A stretch of 38,675 bases of DNA from Planctomycetota bacterium (GTDB lineage Bacteria; Planctomycetota; UBA8108; SXIK01), in assembly GCA_016209535.1 (NCBI GenBank), contig JACQVW010000755.1, positions 1 to 38,675 on the forward strand, in the 5' to 3' direction. The translations under genes and the position numbers were made by a program. Shown here in pieces: positions 8,070 through 15,893 of the stretch. A model generated the notes under the pieces. It saw nothing but the letters and a program-made list of their open reading frames with translations, was not told the origin of the DNA and did not search any database. How positions within the stretch are numbered: the first letter of the stretch is position 1; every line of letters starts with the position of its first letter.

Positions 8070-8600
8070 ATGAGCAACGCGTGCACCGCGCGAAGAGCCT
8101 GCGTCCTCGTCGAGGACAAGTACGAGAACCTCGAGCTCTGGTACCCCACCCTGAGGCTCAAGGAGCTGGGCCTCGAGGTGGACCTCGTGGGGCCCGAGCC
8201 GGGCAGGACCTACGGATCGAAGGAGGGGTACCCGGCCGCCTCCGACACGCCCGTCGGCGAGGCCCTCGCGAGGAGGTACGCCGCGATCGTGGTGCCTGGA
8301 GGCTGGGCCCCGGACAGGCTCCGGCGCCACCCGGACGTCCTCCGGCTGGTGAAGAAGGTCCACGACGAGGGCGGGGTCGTGGCGAGCATCTGCCACGGCC
8401 CGTGGGTCCTCGTCTCGGCGAAGATCTTGAAGGGCCGCCGCGTCACCTGCGTCGCTGCGATCGTGGACGACGTGATCAACGCCGGCGCCGAGTACCTCGA
8501 TCAGGAGGTGGTCGTCGACGGCAACATCGTGACGAGCCGGACGCCGAAGGACATCCCGGCCTGGTCGAGGGCGATGGTGAGGATGGTCGGCGAACGCTGA
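8070..8600 (+). CDS. DJ-1/PfpI family protein
   Basis: A 176-residue single-domain protein of the PfpI branch of the DJ-1 superfamily, whose members have been described as proteases, glyoxalases or deglycases. The class I amidotransferase-like fold is visible: VEDKYENLELWYP (an acidic residue near the N-terminus, as in PfpI), VVPGGWAPDRLRR, and the nucleophile elbow ASICHGPW with Cys108-His109. The C-terminal half carries VVVDGNIVTSRTPKDIPAW, which is typical of PfpI. Length is normal for the family. A GGAGA sequence lies upstream of the ATG. It is divergent from the TIGR03546 operon and ends 19 bp from the toxin remnant at 8620. The exact substrate is not predictable. Confidence 0.92.
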   Translation: MSNACTARRACVLVEDKYENLELWYPTLRLKELGLEVDLVGPEPGRTYGSKEGYPAASDTPVGEALARRYAAIVVPGGWAPDRLRRHPDVLRLVKKVHDEGGVVASICHGPWVLVSAKILKGRRVTCVAAIVDDVINAGAEYLDQEVVVDGNIVTSRTPKDIPAWSRAMVRMVGER

Positions 8601-8619
8601 GCGGCGCCCCGCTAGGATC

Positions 8620-8670
8620 TCACATCTCGAAGCCGCGGATCGAACTGAAGATGCGCCAGGCCCTGACCAC
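8620..8670 (-). pseudogene. Truncated RES-domain toxin, first 16 codons only
   Basis: Directly after the Xre-type antitoxin stop codon, overlapping it as TAGTG, a GTG opens a frame reading MVRAWRIFSSIRGFEM and then stops (TGA, 8622-8620). 'VRAWRI' is how RES-domain toxins usually begin (v.vwRi...), and an antitoxin-then-toxin order with a short overlap is the normal RES/Xre operon layout. The remaining 130 or so residues of a RES toxin, including its conserved Arg, Glu and Ser, are missing; the DJ-1 gene lies just beyond. The call rests on position plus a short match, so it is likely but not proven. Confidence 0.6.
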
Positions 8671-9167
8671 TACGAGGGTATCCCGTGCTCCAACCGTCCG
8701 ATCAACGCCTCGACTTGCCGGACACCCACCTCTGTTCTCGCCAGCTCGAGCGGTGTCTCCCGCCCCAATCCGGGCTGGCGAGCCGAGAGCCAGCCCCGCG
8801 CGGCGTCAAGGTCTCCTTCGAACAGCGCGATCGCTCTTGCAAAGAGGCGAGATGCGCGAAGGAGCCGATCGGACTCATCCGCCTGCAACCGTCCCTCGGC
8901 CTTGCGGCGCATCAGGGTCCGGACCTGGACGTGAATGAGCCTCGCCAGCTCGCCGAGCGTGAGGTCAACGTTCCTCTGAAACCGCCTTAGCGCTTCGAAG
9001 GGGAGGCCCCTGCTGACGAGCTGAACCAGGGCCATGGGATCGCGCTCCTTCAATCCTAGGAGCGCCGCGTACGCGTGCTCGGCTGCCGACCCGGCTTCGA
9101 GGCTCCTTCTAAAGAGGTCCAGATCGGATGGCGCGCGCGAGCGCTTGGCTGCTGCGGTTCGGCTCAT
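8670..9167 (-). CDS. Xre/MbcA/ParS-type antitoxin of a RES toxin-antitoxin system
   Basis: A 165-residue protein with the two parts of RES-associated antitoxins. The first is an Xre-like helix-turn-helix region (about residues 60-110), with FQRNVDLTLGELARLIHVQV and RTLMRRKAEGRLQADESDRL. The second is a C-terminal DUF2384-type toxin-binding region (about 115-162), with DLDAARGWLSARQPGLGRET and RTEVGVRQVEALIGRLEHGI. In intact systems it binds and blocks an NAD-degrading RES toxin and represses its own operon. Here the toxin is reduced to a stub (8620-8670), so this is an orphan. A promoter is visible at 9197-9225. The gene is less GC-rich than its neighbours, as expected of an acquired module. 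Confidence 0.85.
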   Translation of the reverse strand: MSRTAAAKRSRAPSDLDLFRRSLEAGSAAEHAYAALLGLKERDPMALVQLVSRGLPFEALRRFQRNVDLTLGELARLIHVQVRTLMRRKAEGRLQADESDRLLRASRLFARAIALFEGDLDAARGWLSARQPGLGRETPLELARTEVGVRQVEALIGRLEHGIPS

Positions 9168-9196
9168 GGGCTTCGCCCCTGATAGGATCCTCGCAC

Positions 9197-9225
9197 ACTG
9201 TAGCGCCGTCTCGCGCAGGGATCAA
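9197..9225 (-). promoter_or_regulatory. Promoter of the antitoxin gene
   Basis: TTGATC (9225-9220), 17 bp, TACAGT (9202-9197) on the minus strand. The predicted start of transcription is near 9190, about 23 nt before the ATG at 9167, with an AGGGG sequence in between. Confidence 0.5.
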
Positions 9226-9245
9226 CAGGAGCGGAGCGGTGGAGC

Positions 9246-9264
9246 GGCGGAGCGGCGCTCCGCC
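9246..9264 (-). terminator. Hairpin just after the WD40 gene
   Basis: A perfect inverted repeat, GGCGGAGCG / CGCTCCGCC with one central base, lies 3 bp past the TAG of the WD40 gene. No T-run follows, so it could be a Rho-independent-like stop, an mRNA-protecting hairpin, or only a compositional effect. Short direct repeats of GGAGCGG surround it. Confidence 0.4.
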
Positions 9265-9267
9265 TCG

Positions 9268-12200
9268 CTACGCCCGTGCCTCCTGCGCCCCCCGCACCGG
9301 CCGCAGCCTGGACGCCTCCGGCTCCACGGCGAGGAGGAGGACCTCGCCGCTCGAGAGGCCGGCCGCGACGAAGGGGAGGCCCGGGACGCACGCGACGGCG
9401 GCCACGGCGCAGGGGGCCGCGAAGCTCAGGACCGCGCCCGCATCGGGGCTCCAGACCCGGATCGTGCCGTCGTCGCCCCCGCTCGCGACGCGCCCGTCGA
9501 AGAGCGCCGCCACGGAGAGCACGGGGCCCTTGTGCTCCGCCATGGTCTTCGCCTCGCCGGTCGCCGGGTCCCAGACCTTCACGGCGCCGTCGAAGCCGGC
9601 CGAGGCCACGCGGCCGTCCGGCAGGACGGCGACGGAGCGCACGAGTCCGCCATGCTCCTCCAGGACCTTCACGTCTCCCGTGTCCGGGTTCCAGACGCGG
9701 ACCGTCCGGTCGACGCTCCCGGAGGCCACCCCTCCGTCGGGCAGCACGGCCAGGCACCATATCCAGCCCGCGTGCATGTCCATGACCTTCACCTCGCCGC
9801 TTCGCGGGTCCCAGACGCGCACGGTGCGGTCCACGCTCCCCGAGGCGACGCGCCCGTCGGGGAGGGCGGCCACGGGCCACACGGGCCCCTTGTGCTCCGA
9901 CATCGTCTTCACGCCCTTTCCCGCGGGGCCCCAGAGCCTCACCGTCCCCTCGATGCCGCCCGACGCCACGCTCCCGTCGGCGAGCACGGCGACGGACCAG
10001 ACCTTGTCGGGGTGCTCGCCAAGGCGGACCGAGCGGGCGGCCCCGGGGTCCCACACCCGGACGGCCCGGTCCGCTCCGGCCGAGACGATCCGGCCGTCGG
10101 GGAAGGCCGCGAGCGCGTTGACCCCGCCGGCATGGCGCTGCACGCCCATGACCTTGCTCGTCCTCGGGACCCAGAGCCTCACCGTACCGTCGGCACCGCC
10201 AGATACCACGCGGCCGTCGGCGAGGGCCAGCACGGCCTGCACCGGCTGGGGCCGCCCCGGACCGCCCGGCGTGGGCCCCGGGTCCGGGTCCCAGACCTTC
10301 ACCGTCCGGTCCGCGCTCGCCGAGGCGACGCAGCCGCCGGGCACGACGACCACGGCCTGGACACCTGCCGAGTGCTCGTCCATCACGCGCACCTCGCCGC
10401 TCGAAGGGTCCCACACGCGGACCTCGTGCTCGTCGTTCCCCACGGCGACCTTGCCGTCCGGCAAGGCCGCGAGCGCCCGCACGCCGCCCATGCGCTGCGC
10501 CGCCGCCCTCACGTTGCCGGTCGCCGGGTCGATGAGCACGACGGCGCCATCGGCGTTTCCGGCCGCCACGAGCCCGGACGGGACGGCCGCGAGGGCGCGC
10601 AGGGTGCCCAGAGGCTTCGTGGCCGCCTGGACCTTGCCGGTGGCAGGGCTCCAGACCTGCACCTTGCGGTCGTCGCCGCTCGAGGCGATGCCGCCGCCGG
10701 GCAGGACGATTGCGGAGCGCACCGCGCCCTCGTGCGACAGGATCACGGAGGACTTCCCTCGAGCCGGATCCCAGAGCCTCACCAGACCGTCGGCACCCCC
10801 CGAGGCGACCGCGCCGCCGGGCAGCGCCGCGACGGCCCAGACCACGCCAGCGTGCTCCGAGACGACGCTCGAGGTGCCGCTCGCGATGTCCCAGAGCCGC
10901 ACGGTTCGGTCCGCGCTCGAGGAGACGATGCGGCCATCCCCCGCGGCCGCCAGGACCCCCACGGGCCCCGCATGCCCCACGAGCGTCACGACGGCGCCCG
11001 AGCCCGGGTCCCAAACCTTCACGGTCCCGTCGTGGCTGCCCGAGGCGATCCGGCCTCCGGGCAAGACGGCGAGCGAGCGGACGGTCCCGCCGTGCTCCGT
11101 CATGGCCAGGACCTCGCCCGTCCGCGGGTCCCAGAGGCGCACCGCGTCGTCCTCCCCGGCCGAGATGATCCGGCCATCGGGCAGAGCGGCGAGGCACCAG
11201 ACCTCGCGCGCGTGCTCGGCCATGGTCTGGACCGCCGTGGGCCGGGCGCCGAAGACGCGCCGCAGCCAGGGCTCCCCCCCCGACGCCTTCCTCTGGGAGA
11301 TCCGGCGCGCGGCCTGCCGGCAAGGTCCGGGCATGGCCTCGCACCAGCTCAGGTGGTACCCGCACTCCTCGAGCAGGTCGCGGGAGGCGGGGGCCGCCCG
11401 TCGCGAGGCGACGAGCTCCGACAGCTCGACGAGCACCGGCGAGCGGTGCCTGGCGAGCCCCCGCCCGCGCGCGAGGCACGCGAGGAAGCGGCGCAGGCTG
11501 CCCTCCGCGCACTCGAGGACGGCCGCGACCGCGAGGTCGTCCGCCTCGGGCCCGTCGAGCGCGCCGCCGAGGAATTCCAGCGGCCGGTCCCAGGCCTCGG
11601 GCTCGGCGCCCGTGCGCGCGATGACCTCCGCATGCCAGCCCGCGGCGAGCGGCGGCGGGTCCAGCCGCCCCTCCGGAGAGAAGCGCGCCCCGCCGGGGAA
11701 GCGGAGGGCGATGGCTCCGACGAGGAAGTCGGCGAGGGATCGGTGGACGAAGCGTACGCCGTCCCCGTCGCGGAGGAGGAGGCGCGATGCCAGGACGCGC
11801 TCGGCTTCGTCCCCCGCGAACGGGTGCGAGTGGCACGGCGCGGCGTGCCACCACGCGCTGTCGGGCCACCACCGGCCGGCTCCGGCGAGCCCGGAGCTCC
11901 CCGTCTCCGGCCTCGAGAGGGCATCCCTCGCCTCGGCGAGGCTCAGCCGCCTCGAGGGGCGGCCTCGCCCATGCAGCACGAGGGCGAGGCGCACCAGGCC
12001 GTCGAGCGTCCGCGCCGGGCCCGCGGCATCGCCCCCGTGACTCGCCTCGGCCGCCCCCGGCCCAGCGGGGCCCGCGAGCGAGGCCTCCAGGAGCCTCCGG
12101 AAGACGCCCGCGAGCGAGTCGGCTTCGCCCCACCGCTCCGCCGGCACGAGGCTCAGCCAGTGAGCCACGATGGGCGTGAAGGTCATGGCCCCTCCGTCCT

Positions 12201-13320
12201 TCCAGCGTCCCCCGAGGAGCCCCTCGAGCTTGAGGCACTCCGCGATGACGTCCCGGCGGGGTCGAGGGAGCCCCAGGCCTTCGAACACCTTGGCCTCGAA
12301 GAGGCGGAGGTTCCGGAAGTGCTCGACCATCTCGGCCGCCCCCAGCGGCTCCAGCTCGTAGACATCGAAGGCCTTCGATCCTTCGAACGCGGCCAGGGCC
12401 GGGTCGCTCGGCTCGAGCTGCCTGCACTCGACCACGACCCTGTGCCCCCGGGCCGCGTGCTCCTCCTGGAAGAGAGTCAAGGCCCTCGCGAGGATCCGGC
12501 GCTCGTCGGGCGCCGAGGAGCCCAGGTCGATGAAGAGGAGGATGCCCGTCGACCTCTCGAGCCATCTCGCGAGGTTCGTCGGCATCGCCGTCGTGAGGCC
12601 GTCCGACCTGCCGATGAGCTCGAGGACGAGGCCGCTCGTAACCTCCTGGAGCGCGCTCTCCAGGGAGCCGCAGGCGCGGGCGGCCTTCAGGATCCTCCGG
12701 ATCCCGGGCGCGCCCCCGTCGGCCTTCACGCGCACCGGCAGGCGGCCCGCGAGGCGCGGGGAGCCCCGCGGGCCTCCTTGCGGCGCAGGCGCGCCCGCCG
12801 GCGCGCCCGCCGGCGCACCCGCCGGCGCGCCCGCCGGGCTGCCGGGGCCGCGCCGCGGGCCGGGACCCCTCAGGCAGTCGAAGAAGGCCTTGCGCCCCGC
12901 GGTGGTCGCGCCCGCGCCGCTCGCGGCCACGAGCACGATCCCCGGCGGCTCCGCACGCAGGGCGATGAGCTCCGTCAGGTCGCGGTAGGCGACCTGGGGA
13001 TCCCGCACGGACCGCACCGCGACGGGCGCATGGACCGCGCCGGCCGGGTGCAACCCGTAGAAGAAGTCCTCGGGCCTGCAAGCCTCGCGGAAGAGGCCAT
13101 CGAAGGACTCGAGGTCCTGGGCCTCCGGGCGCCGGCCTCGCTTCGCGGCGAAGGCCTCGACCCAGGCGTGCAGGGCGCTCTCCCGGATGGCCTCGACGGC
13201 GAGGATGCCGCCGGAGCGCTGGAGCTCGAGCTCGATGTGGCGGCCCGCGATGGTGCTCGCGGGGTCGACCGCGCGCGCCTTCCCTCGGGAGACGACCGCC
13301 TCTGCCTCGGAAGCCCCCAT
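9268..13320 (-). CDS. STAND/NACHT-like protein with a C-terminal array of about 16 WD40 repeats
   Basis: This 1350-residue protein has a P-loop-like segment at about 129-143 (IVLVAASGAGATTAGRK). The canonical Lys is replaced: GAGATT stands where GxGKT/S is expected. A Walker-B-like strand (GILLFIDLG) lies at 259-267. YELEPLGAAEMVEHFR (about 321-336) and FVHRSLADFLVGAIAL (524-539) match the post-ATPase 'L.PL...E' and 'F.H.s..efl.a' motifs of NACHT-type STAND proteins. Between the P-loop and Walker B is a PAGA repeat (about 162-179). From about 700 to 1330 there are 15 clear WD40 blades and one degenerate blade, each ending in variants of TVRVWDPRSG. STAND proteins with WD40 sensors act in signalling, cell-death control or phage defence. 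No effector domain is recognised at the N-terminus. ATG 13320 is the chosen start; no good ribosome site is seen. Confidence 0.85.
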   Translation of the reverse strand: MGASEAEAVVSRGKARAVDPASTIAGRHIELELQRSGGILAVEAIRESALHAWVEAFAAKRGRRPEAQDLESFDGLFREACRPEDFFYGLHPAGAVHAPVAVRSVRDPQVAYRDLTELIALRAEPPGIVLVAASGAGATTAGRKAFFDCLRGPGPRRGPGSPAGAPAGAPAGAPAGAPAPQGGPRGSPRLAGRLPVRVKADGGAPGIRRILKAARACGSLESALQEVTSGLVLELIGRSDGLTTAMPTNLARWLERSTGILLFIDLGSSAPDERRILARALTLFQEEHAARGHRVVVECRQLEPSDPALAAFEGSKAFDVYELEPLGAAEMVEHFRNLRLFEAKVFEGLGLPRPRRDVIAECLKLEGLLGGRWKDGGAMTFTPIVAHWLSLVPAERWGEADSLAGVFRRLLEASLAGPAGPGAAEASHGGDAAGPARTLDGLVRLALVLHGRGRPSRRLSLAEARDALSRPETGSSGLAGAGRWWPDSAWWHAAPCHSHPFAGDEAERVLASRLLLRDGDGVRFVHRSLADFLVGAIALRFPGGARFSPEGRLDPPPLAAGWHAEVIARTGAEPEAWDRPLEFLGGALDGPEADDLAVAAVLECAEGSLRRFLACLARGRGLARHRSPVLVELSELVASRRAAPASRDLLEECGYHLSWCEAMPGPCRQAARRISQRKASGGEPWLRRVFGARPTAVQTMAEHAREVWCLAALPDGRIISAGEDDAVRLWDPRTGEVLAMTEHGGTVRSLAVLPGGRIASGSHDGTVKVWDPGSGAVVTLVGHAGPVGVLAAAGDGRIVSSSADRTVRLWDIASGTSSVVSEHAGVVWAVAALPGGAVASGGADGLVRLWDPARGKSSVILSHEGAVRSAIVLPGGGIASSGDDRKVQVWSPATGKVQAATKPLGTLRALAAVPSGLVAAGNADGAVVLIDPATGNVRAAAQRMGGVRALAALPDGKVAVGNDEHEVRVWDPSSGEVRVMDEHSAGVQAVVVVPGGCVASASADRTVKVWDPDPGPTPGGPGRPQPVQAVLALADGRVVSGGADGTVRLWVPRTSKVMGVQRHAGGVNALAAFPDGRIVSAGADRAVRVWDPGAARSVRLGEHPDKVWSVAVLADGSVASGGIEGTVRLWGPAGKGVKTMSEHKGPVWPVAALPDGRVASGSVDRTVRVWDPRSGEVKVMDMHAGWIWCLAVLPDGGVASGSVDRTVRVWNPDTGDVKVLEEHGGLVRSVAVLPDGRVASAGFDGAVKVWDPATGEAKTMAEHKGPVLSVAALFDGRVASGGDDGTIRVWSPDAGAVLSFAAPCAVAAVACVPGLPFVAAGLSSGEVLLLAVEPEASRLRPVRGAQEARA
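9300..11240 (-). repeat. Tandem coding repeats (about 16 WD40 units of roughly 120-126 bp)
   Basis: The 3' half of the gene is an array of similar units. Each encodes an ALPDGRVASG-like strand, a DRTVRVWDP-like strand and a spacer containing a conserved His. The units vary in sequence, so the array is old rather than freshly amplified. The last unit is degenerate. Confidence 0.8.
12789..12840 (-). repeat. 12-bp tandem repeat encoding PAGA units
   Basis: About four near-identical copies of a GCGCCCGCCGGC unit encode a Pro-Ala-Gly-Ala linker between the P-loop and Walker B regions of the STAND-like protein. Copy number could vary by slippage without breaking the frame. Confidence 0.75.
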
Positions 13321-13383
13321 GGTTGACTAAGCGCCGTCCTCCTCGGTCTGCCGGGCCTCGCGGCCCCCTTGTTCCGGTAAGTT

Positions 13384-13408
13384 CTCGCCGGTCCTGCGGA
13401 CCGCCGAG
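13384..13408. other. Imperfect hairpin in the intergenic region 13321-13559
   Basis: CTCGCCGGTCC-TGC-GGACCGCCGAG forms a stem of about ten pairs with one mismatch and a 3-nt loop. It lies upstream of both the WD40 gene (minus) and the 13560 gene (plus). No T-run follows on either strand. It might be a 5' leader hairpin of the WD40 mRNA; its role is unknown. Confidence 0.3.
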
Positions 13409-13519
13409 AGAAGAGTGCCGGAGGGACGCGGGATCGGCAACCCGGGCGGTGTTACCGGCGGTGCGGCGCGGGGTCCGGACACATCTTGAGGAGGCTGGCG
13501 GGCGCCCCCCGATCGGCTC

Positions 13520-13550
13520 TTGACACCCCCGAGTCCTGGCTGCCTAATGC
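13520..13550 (+). promoter_or_regulatory. Promoter candidate before the 13560 gene
   Basis: A perfect -35 TTGACA (13520-13525) is followed 19 bp later by TAATGC (13545-13550), a weak -10. The ATG at 13560 comes 9 nt after it, so the mRNA would be leaderless or nearly so. Confidence 0.4.
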
Positions 13551-13559
13551 AGTCTCGCG

Positions 13560-13790
13560 ATGCGTCCAGATCCGGTGCAAATCTCGATCTACAGACGGAT
13601 GCGGTCCTCCGAACGAATCGCGGCCGCGTGCGCACTCCACGACTTCGCGCACCAGAGACTCCTGTTGCTCCTTCGACACGCCTTCCCTGAGAAGCCTGAG
13701 CTTGAGATCCGCATAGAGGTGGCATCGAGGTTCTTGGGTGAATCAGCAAGAGTTCTTCGAGAGACTCCTCCAGGCGCTCGCCCGGCTTGA
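13560..13790 (+). CDS. Small helical protein paired with a nucleotidyltransferase
   Basis: A 76-residue, mainly helical protein. The segment YRRMRSSERIAAACALHDFA and a later RLLLLLRHAFPEKPE resemble short proteins I recall often lying directly upstream of nucleotidyltransferase genes of this type ('R.msp.eRl..a..l'). It overlaps the downstream gene by 53 nt, so the two are probably made together. Whether the pair is a toxin-antitoxin module or a regulatory subunit plus enzyme cannot be told from sequence. No ribosome site is evident, in line with the promoter close to the ATG. Confidence 0.6.
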   Translation: MRPDPVQISIYRRMRSSERIAAACALHDFAHQRLLLLLRHAFPEKPELEIRIEVASRFLGESARVLRETPPGARPA

Positions 13791-14316
13791 GATCCCTTAC
13801 ATGATCACGGGGTCCGTGGGAGCCTTCGCGTACGGCGAGCCACGCATGACGAACGATATGGACGTCGTGGTTGAGCTCCCGGCGCAGAAGGTCGATGCGT
13901 TGGCCCAAGAGTTTCCCCCCGGTGCCTTCTACTTTCCTCCCCGGGACTCCATCCTGGCCGAGATAAGGACGCGCGGCCAGTTCAACGTCATCCATGTGGA
14001 GAGCGGCTCGAAGGTCGATGTGATTTTGAGGAAGGATACGGTGTTCGCGCGCATCGAGTTCGGTCGAAAACGCAGCCTGCCTTTCTCGCGGGGTTTCGCC
14101 GCGGACACGGCCTCGGCGGAGGACATCATCCTCTCCAAACTGGACTTCTATCGGAAAGGTGGCTCCGAGAAGCACATGACGGACATCCTCGGCATGCTCC
14201 GCGTGTCCGGGGCCACCTTGGACCTGGAATACCTCAGGGAATGGTCACAAGCCCTCGGACTCGAAGACCTCTGGCGCAGCGTCCAGGCCAGGCTTCGATC
14301 GGAGCCCAGCCCGTGA
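13738..14316 (+). CDS. Nucleotidyltransferase-fold protein (DUF6036/AbiEii-like)
   Basis: A 192-residue protein with the minimal nucleotidyltransferase signature: YMITGSVGAFAYGEPRMTND gives the GS motif, and the following DMDVVVEL gives the two metal-binding Asp residues. The C-terminal half has SAEDIILSKLDFYRKGG, typical of stand-alone nucleotidyltransferases such as DUF6036 and AbiEii relatives ('ed.i..Kl....g..kd..Di..ll'). Such proteins transfer a nucleotide to protein or RNA, often as toxins or antitoxins. The GTG start at 13738 has GAGG 7 nt upstream; ATG 13801 would remove the first strand. It lies inside the end of the 13560 gene. The pair is less GC-rich than flanking genes, which suggests transfer. 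Confidence 0.82.
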   Translation: MNQQEFFERLLQALARLEIPYMITGSVGAFAYGEPRMTNDMDVVVELPAQKVDALAQEFPPGAFYFPPRDSILAEIRTRGQFNVIHVESGSKVDVILRKDTVFARIEFGRKRSLPFSRGFAADTASAEDIILSKLDFYRKGGSEKHMTDILGMLRVSGATLDLEYLREWSQALGLEDLWRSVQARLRSEPSP

Positions 14317-14345
14317 TCGTGATGCGGTAGCGCCGGCGCGGTGTC

Positions 14346-14359
14346 CGCGGGATCCCGCG
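14346..14359. terminator. 14-bp palindrome between convergent genes
   Basis: CGCGGGATCCCGCG is a perfect palindrome (5-bp stem with a 4-nt loop) in the 57-bp gap between the nucleotidyltransferase and DUF1501 stops. GCGCCGGCGC at 14330-14339 is a second short palindrome. Together they could end transcription from both sides, though no T-runs are present. Confidence 0.35.
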
Positions 14360-14373
14360 ACCAGACGGTCCCC

Positions 14374-15885
14374 TCACGAGACGATCTCGAGGATCGGCTG
14401 CCCGCGGTCGATGTCGAGCCGCCGGCGACTCGGCACCTCGAGCCGCAGGGGATCGAGCCCCAGGAGGCGGAGGACCGTGGCGTGGATGTCCGTCACGTAG
14501 CGGCGGTCCCTCACCGCATGGAAGCCGAGCTCGTCCGTGGCCCCGTGGACGACGCCGCCCTTCACCCCGCCGCCGGCGAGCCAGGCGCAGAAGCCCTGGG
14601 GATGGTGGTCGCGGCCGTCGCCCTCGGCGCCCGGCGTGCGCCCGAACTCGGTGCCCCACACGACGATCGTCTCCTCGAGCAGGCCGCGGCGCTTCAGGTC
14701 CGCGAGGAGGCCCCCGATGGGCAGGTCGACCTGCGCCGCGAGGTCCGTGTGGTTCACCTTGATCGCCGAGTGCGCGTCCCAGGCACCTCCTCCTCCGCCC
14801 CCGTGGAAGACCTGCACGAACCTCACGCCGCGCTCGACAAGCCGCCGCGCCGCTAGGCAGAGCTGGCCGAAGGGCCGCGTCGCGTCCCGGTCGAGGCCGT
14901 AGAGCCCCCGCGTCTCCTCGGGCTCCCGATCGAGGTCCATGGCCTCGGGCACGGCCGCCTGCATGGCGAAGGCGAGCTCGTAGGACTTGATCCGCGCCCG
15001 CAGCTCCTGGTCGTCGGGGTAGTCGATCCCCGCGAGGTGGTTCAGCCTTCCGAGGAAGCTCAGCTCGGCGGCTTGCTCCTCGGGCGAGATGCCCCCCGCG
15101 GGCCGGATGAAGGGCAGCGGGTCCCGCGGGTCGGCCTTGAGGCGCACGCCGGCGTGCTCGGGCCCGAGGTAACCGGCGCCGTGGGTCCACGCGCCGCCGC
15201 AGCAGTCGCCCGTCGGCTCCCCGAGCACGACGTACTCGGGCAGGTCCTGGTTCCCCGATCCGAGGCCGTAGCTCACCCACGAGCCAATCGTGGGGAAGGC
15301 CCCCTCGCGCGGGTGGCGCCCCGTGTGCCAGGTGAGCTGCGTCCCGTGGTCGTTGTGGATCGTCCAGAGGGAGCGCACCACCGCCAGGTCATCCGCGTGC
15401 TCGCCGACGTGCCGGAACCAGTCCGAGACCTCGAGGCCGCTCTCGCCGTATCGCCGGAAGCCCGTCTGCAAGGGCAGGATGACCTTCCGGTTGCCGTGGG
15501 CCGGGTTGATGTCGACCAAGTTCTCGAGGACCTTCCCCGGCTCGAGGACTTCCTTGTACGGCGTCTCGTCGATCGACTTCCCCGCGTACTTGTTCAGGGC
15601 GGGCTTGGGGTCGAAGCTCTCGACGTGGCTCACGCCGCCGCAGAGGAAGATCCAGATCACGCTCCGGGCTCGCGGCTCCCGATGCGGGCCGCTCTCTGGT
15701 CCGGCCGCCGGCCCCCTGCCGCCCGCCGGAGGCTCCGCGGCCCCGGCGCGCCGGCCGATGCCGTCTCGGGAGAGCATGGCCGAGAGGGCGAGGCCCGTGA
15801 AGCCCATGCCCGTGTCGAGGAGGAACGAGCGGCGCGTGATGCCGCGGCAGCGGCCGGGCCGCGTCGGGTCGTGGCTTGGGTCCAT
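14374..15885 (-). CDS. DUF1501 family Tat-exported protein
   Basis: A 503-residue protein with a twin-arginine signal (ITRRSFLLDTGMGFTGLAL). The DUF1501 core belongs to the alkaline phosphatase/sulfatase-like superfamily. Family motifs include IWIFLCGGVSHVESFDPKP near the start, VVWGTEFGRTPGAEGDGRDH with HHPQGFCAWLAGGGVKGG after it, and a C-terminal TDIHATVLRLLGLDP. In planctomycetes these proteins are almost always encoded next to DUF1549/DUF1553 cytochrome-like proteins, as here. They are assumed to act in the periplasm, but no reaction is established. ATG 15885 has AGGTG about 8 nt upstream. A GTG at 15897 would overlap the previous stop as GTGA but has no ribosome site. Confidence 0.93.
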   Translation of the reverse strand: MDPSHDPTRPGRCRGITRRSFLLDTGMGFTGLALSAMLSRDGIGRRAGAAEPPAGGRGPAAGPESGPHREPRARSVIWIFLCGGVSHVESFDPKPALNKYAGKSIDETPYKEVLEPGKVLENLVDINPAHGNRKVILPLQTGFRRYGESGLEVSDWFRHVGEHADDLAVVRSLWTIHNDHGTQLTWHTGRHPREGAFPTIGSWVSYGLGSGNQDLPEYVVLGEPTGDCCGGAWTHGAGYLGPEHAGVRLKADPRDPLPFIRPAGGISPEEQAAELSFLGRLNHLAGIDYPDDQELRARIKSYELAFAMQAAVPEAMDLDREPEETRGLYGLDRDATRPFGQLCLAARRLVERGVRFVQVFHGGGGGGAWDAHSAIKVNHTDLAAQVDLPIGGLLADLKRRGLLEETIVVWGTEFGRTPGAEGDGRDHHPQGFCAWLAGGGVKGGVVHGATDELGFHAVRDRRYVTDIHATVLRLLGLDPLRLEVPSRRRLDIDRGQPILEIVS

Positions 15886-15893
15886 GGCGCGCT

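Noticed and set aside
9300-11240. Regular repeats suggestive of a CRISPR or satellite array
   Set aside because: The units are about 120 bp, diverge from one another, stay in frame and encode WD40 blades.
13452-13679. Minus-strand frame beginning MSKEQQESLVREVVE as a gene
   Set aside because: It is antisense to the better supported 13560 gene, has no recognisable ribosome site or family, and ends in a Pro/Ala-rich stretch.
13738-14316. A complete AbiE-type abortive infection system
   Set aside because: The nucleotidyltransferase fold fits only loosely to AbiEii and the upstream gene is not an AbiEi-like HTH antitoxin.
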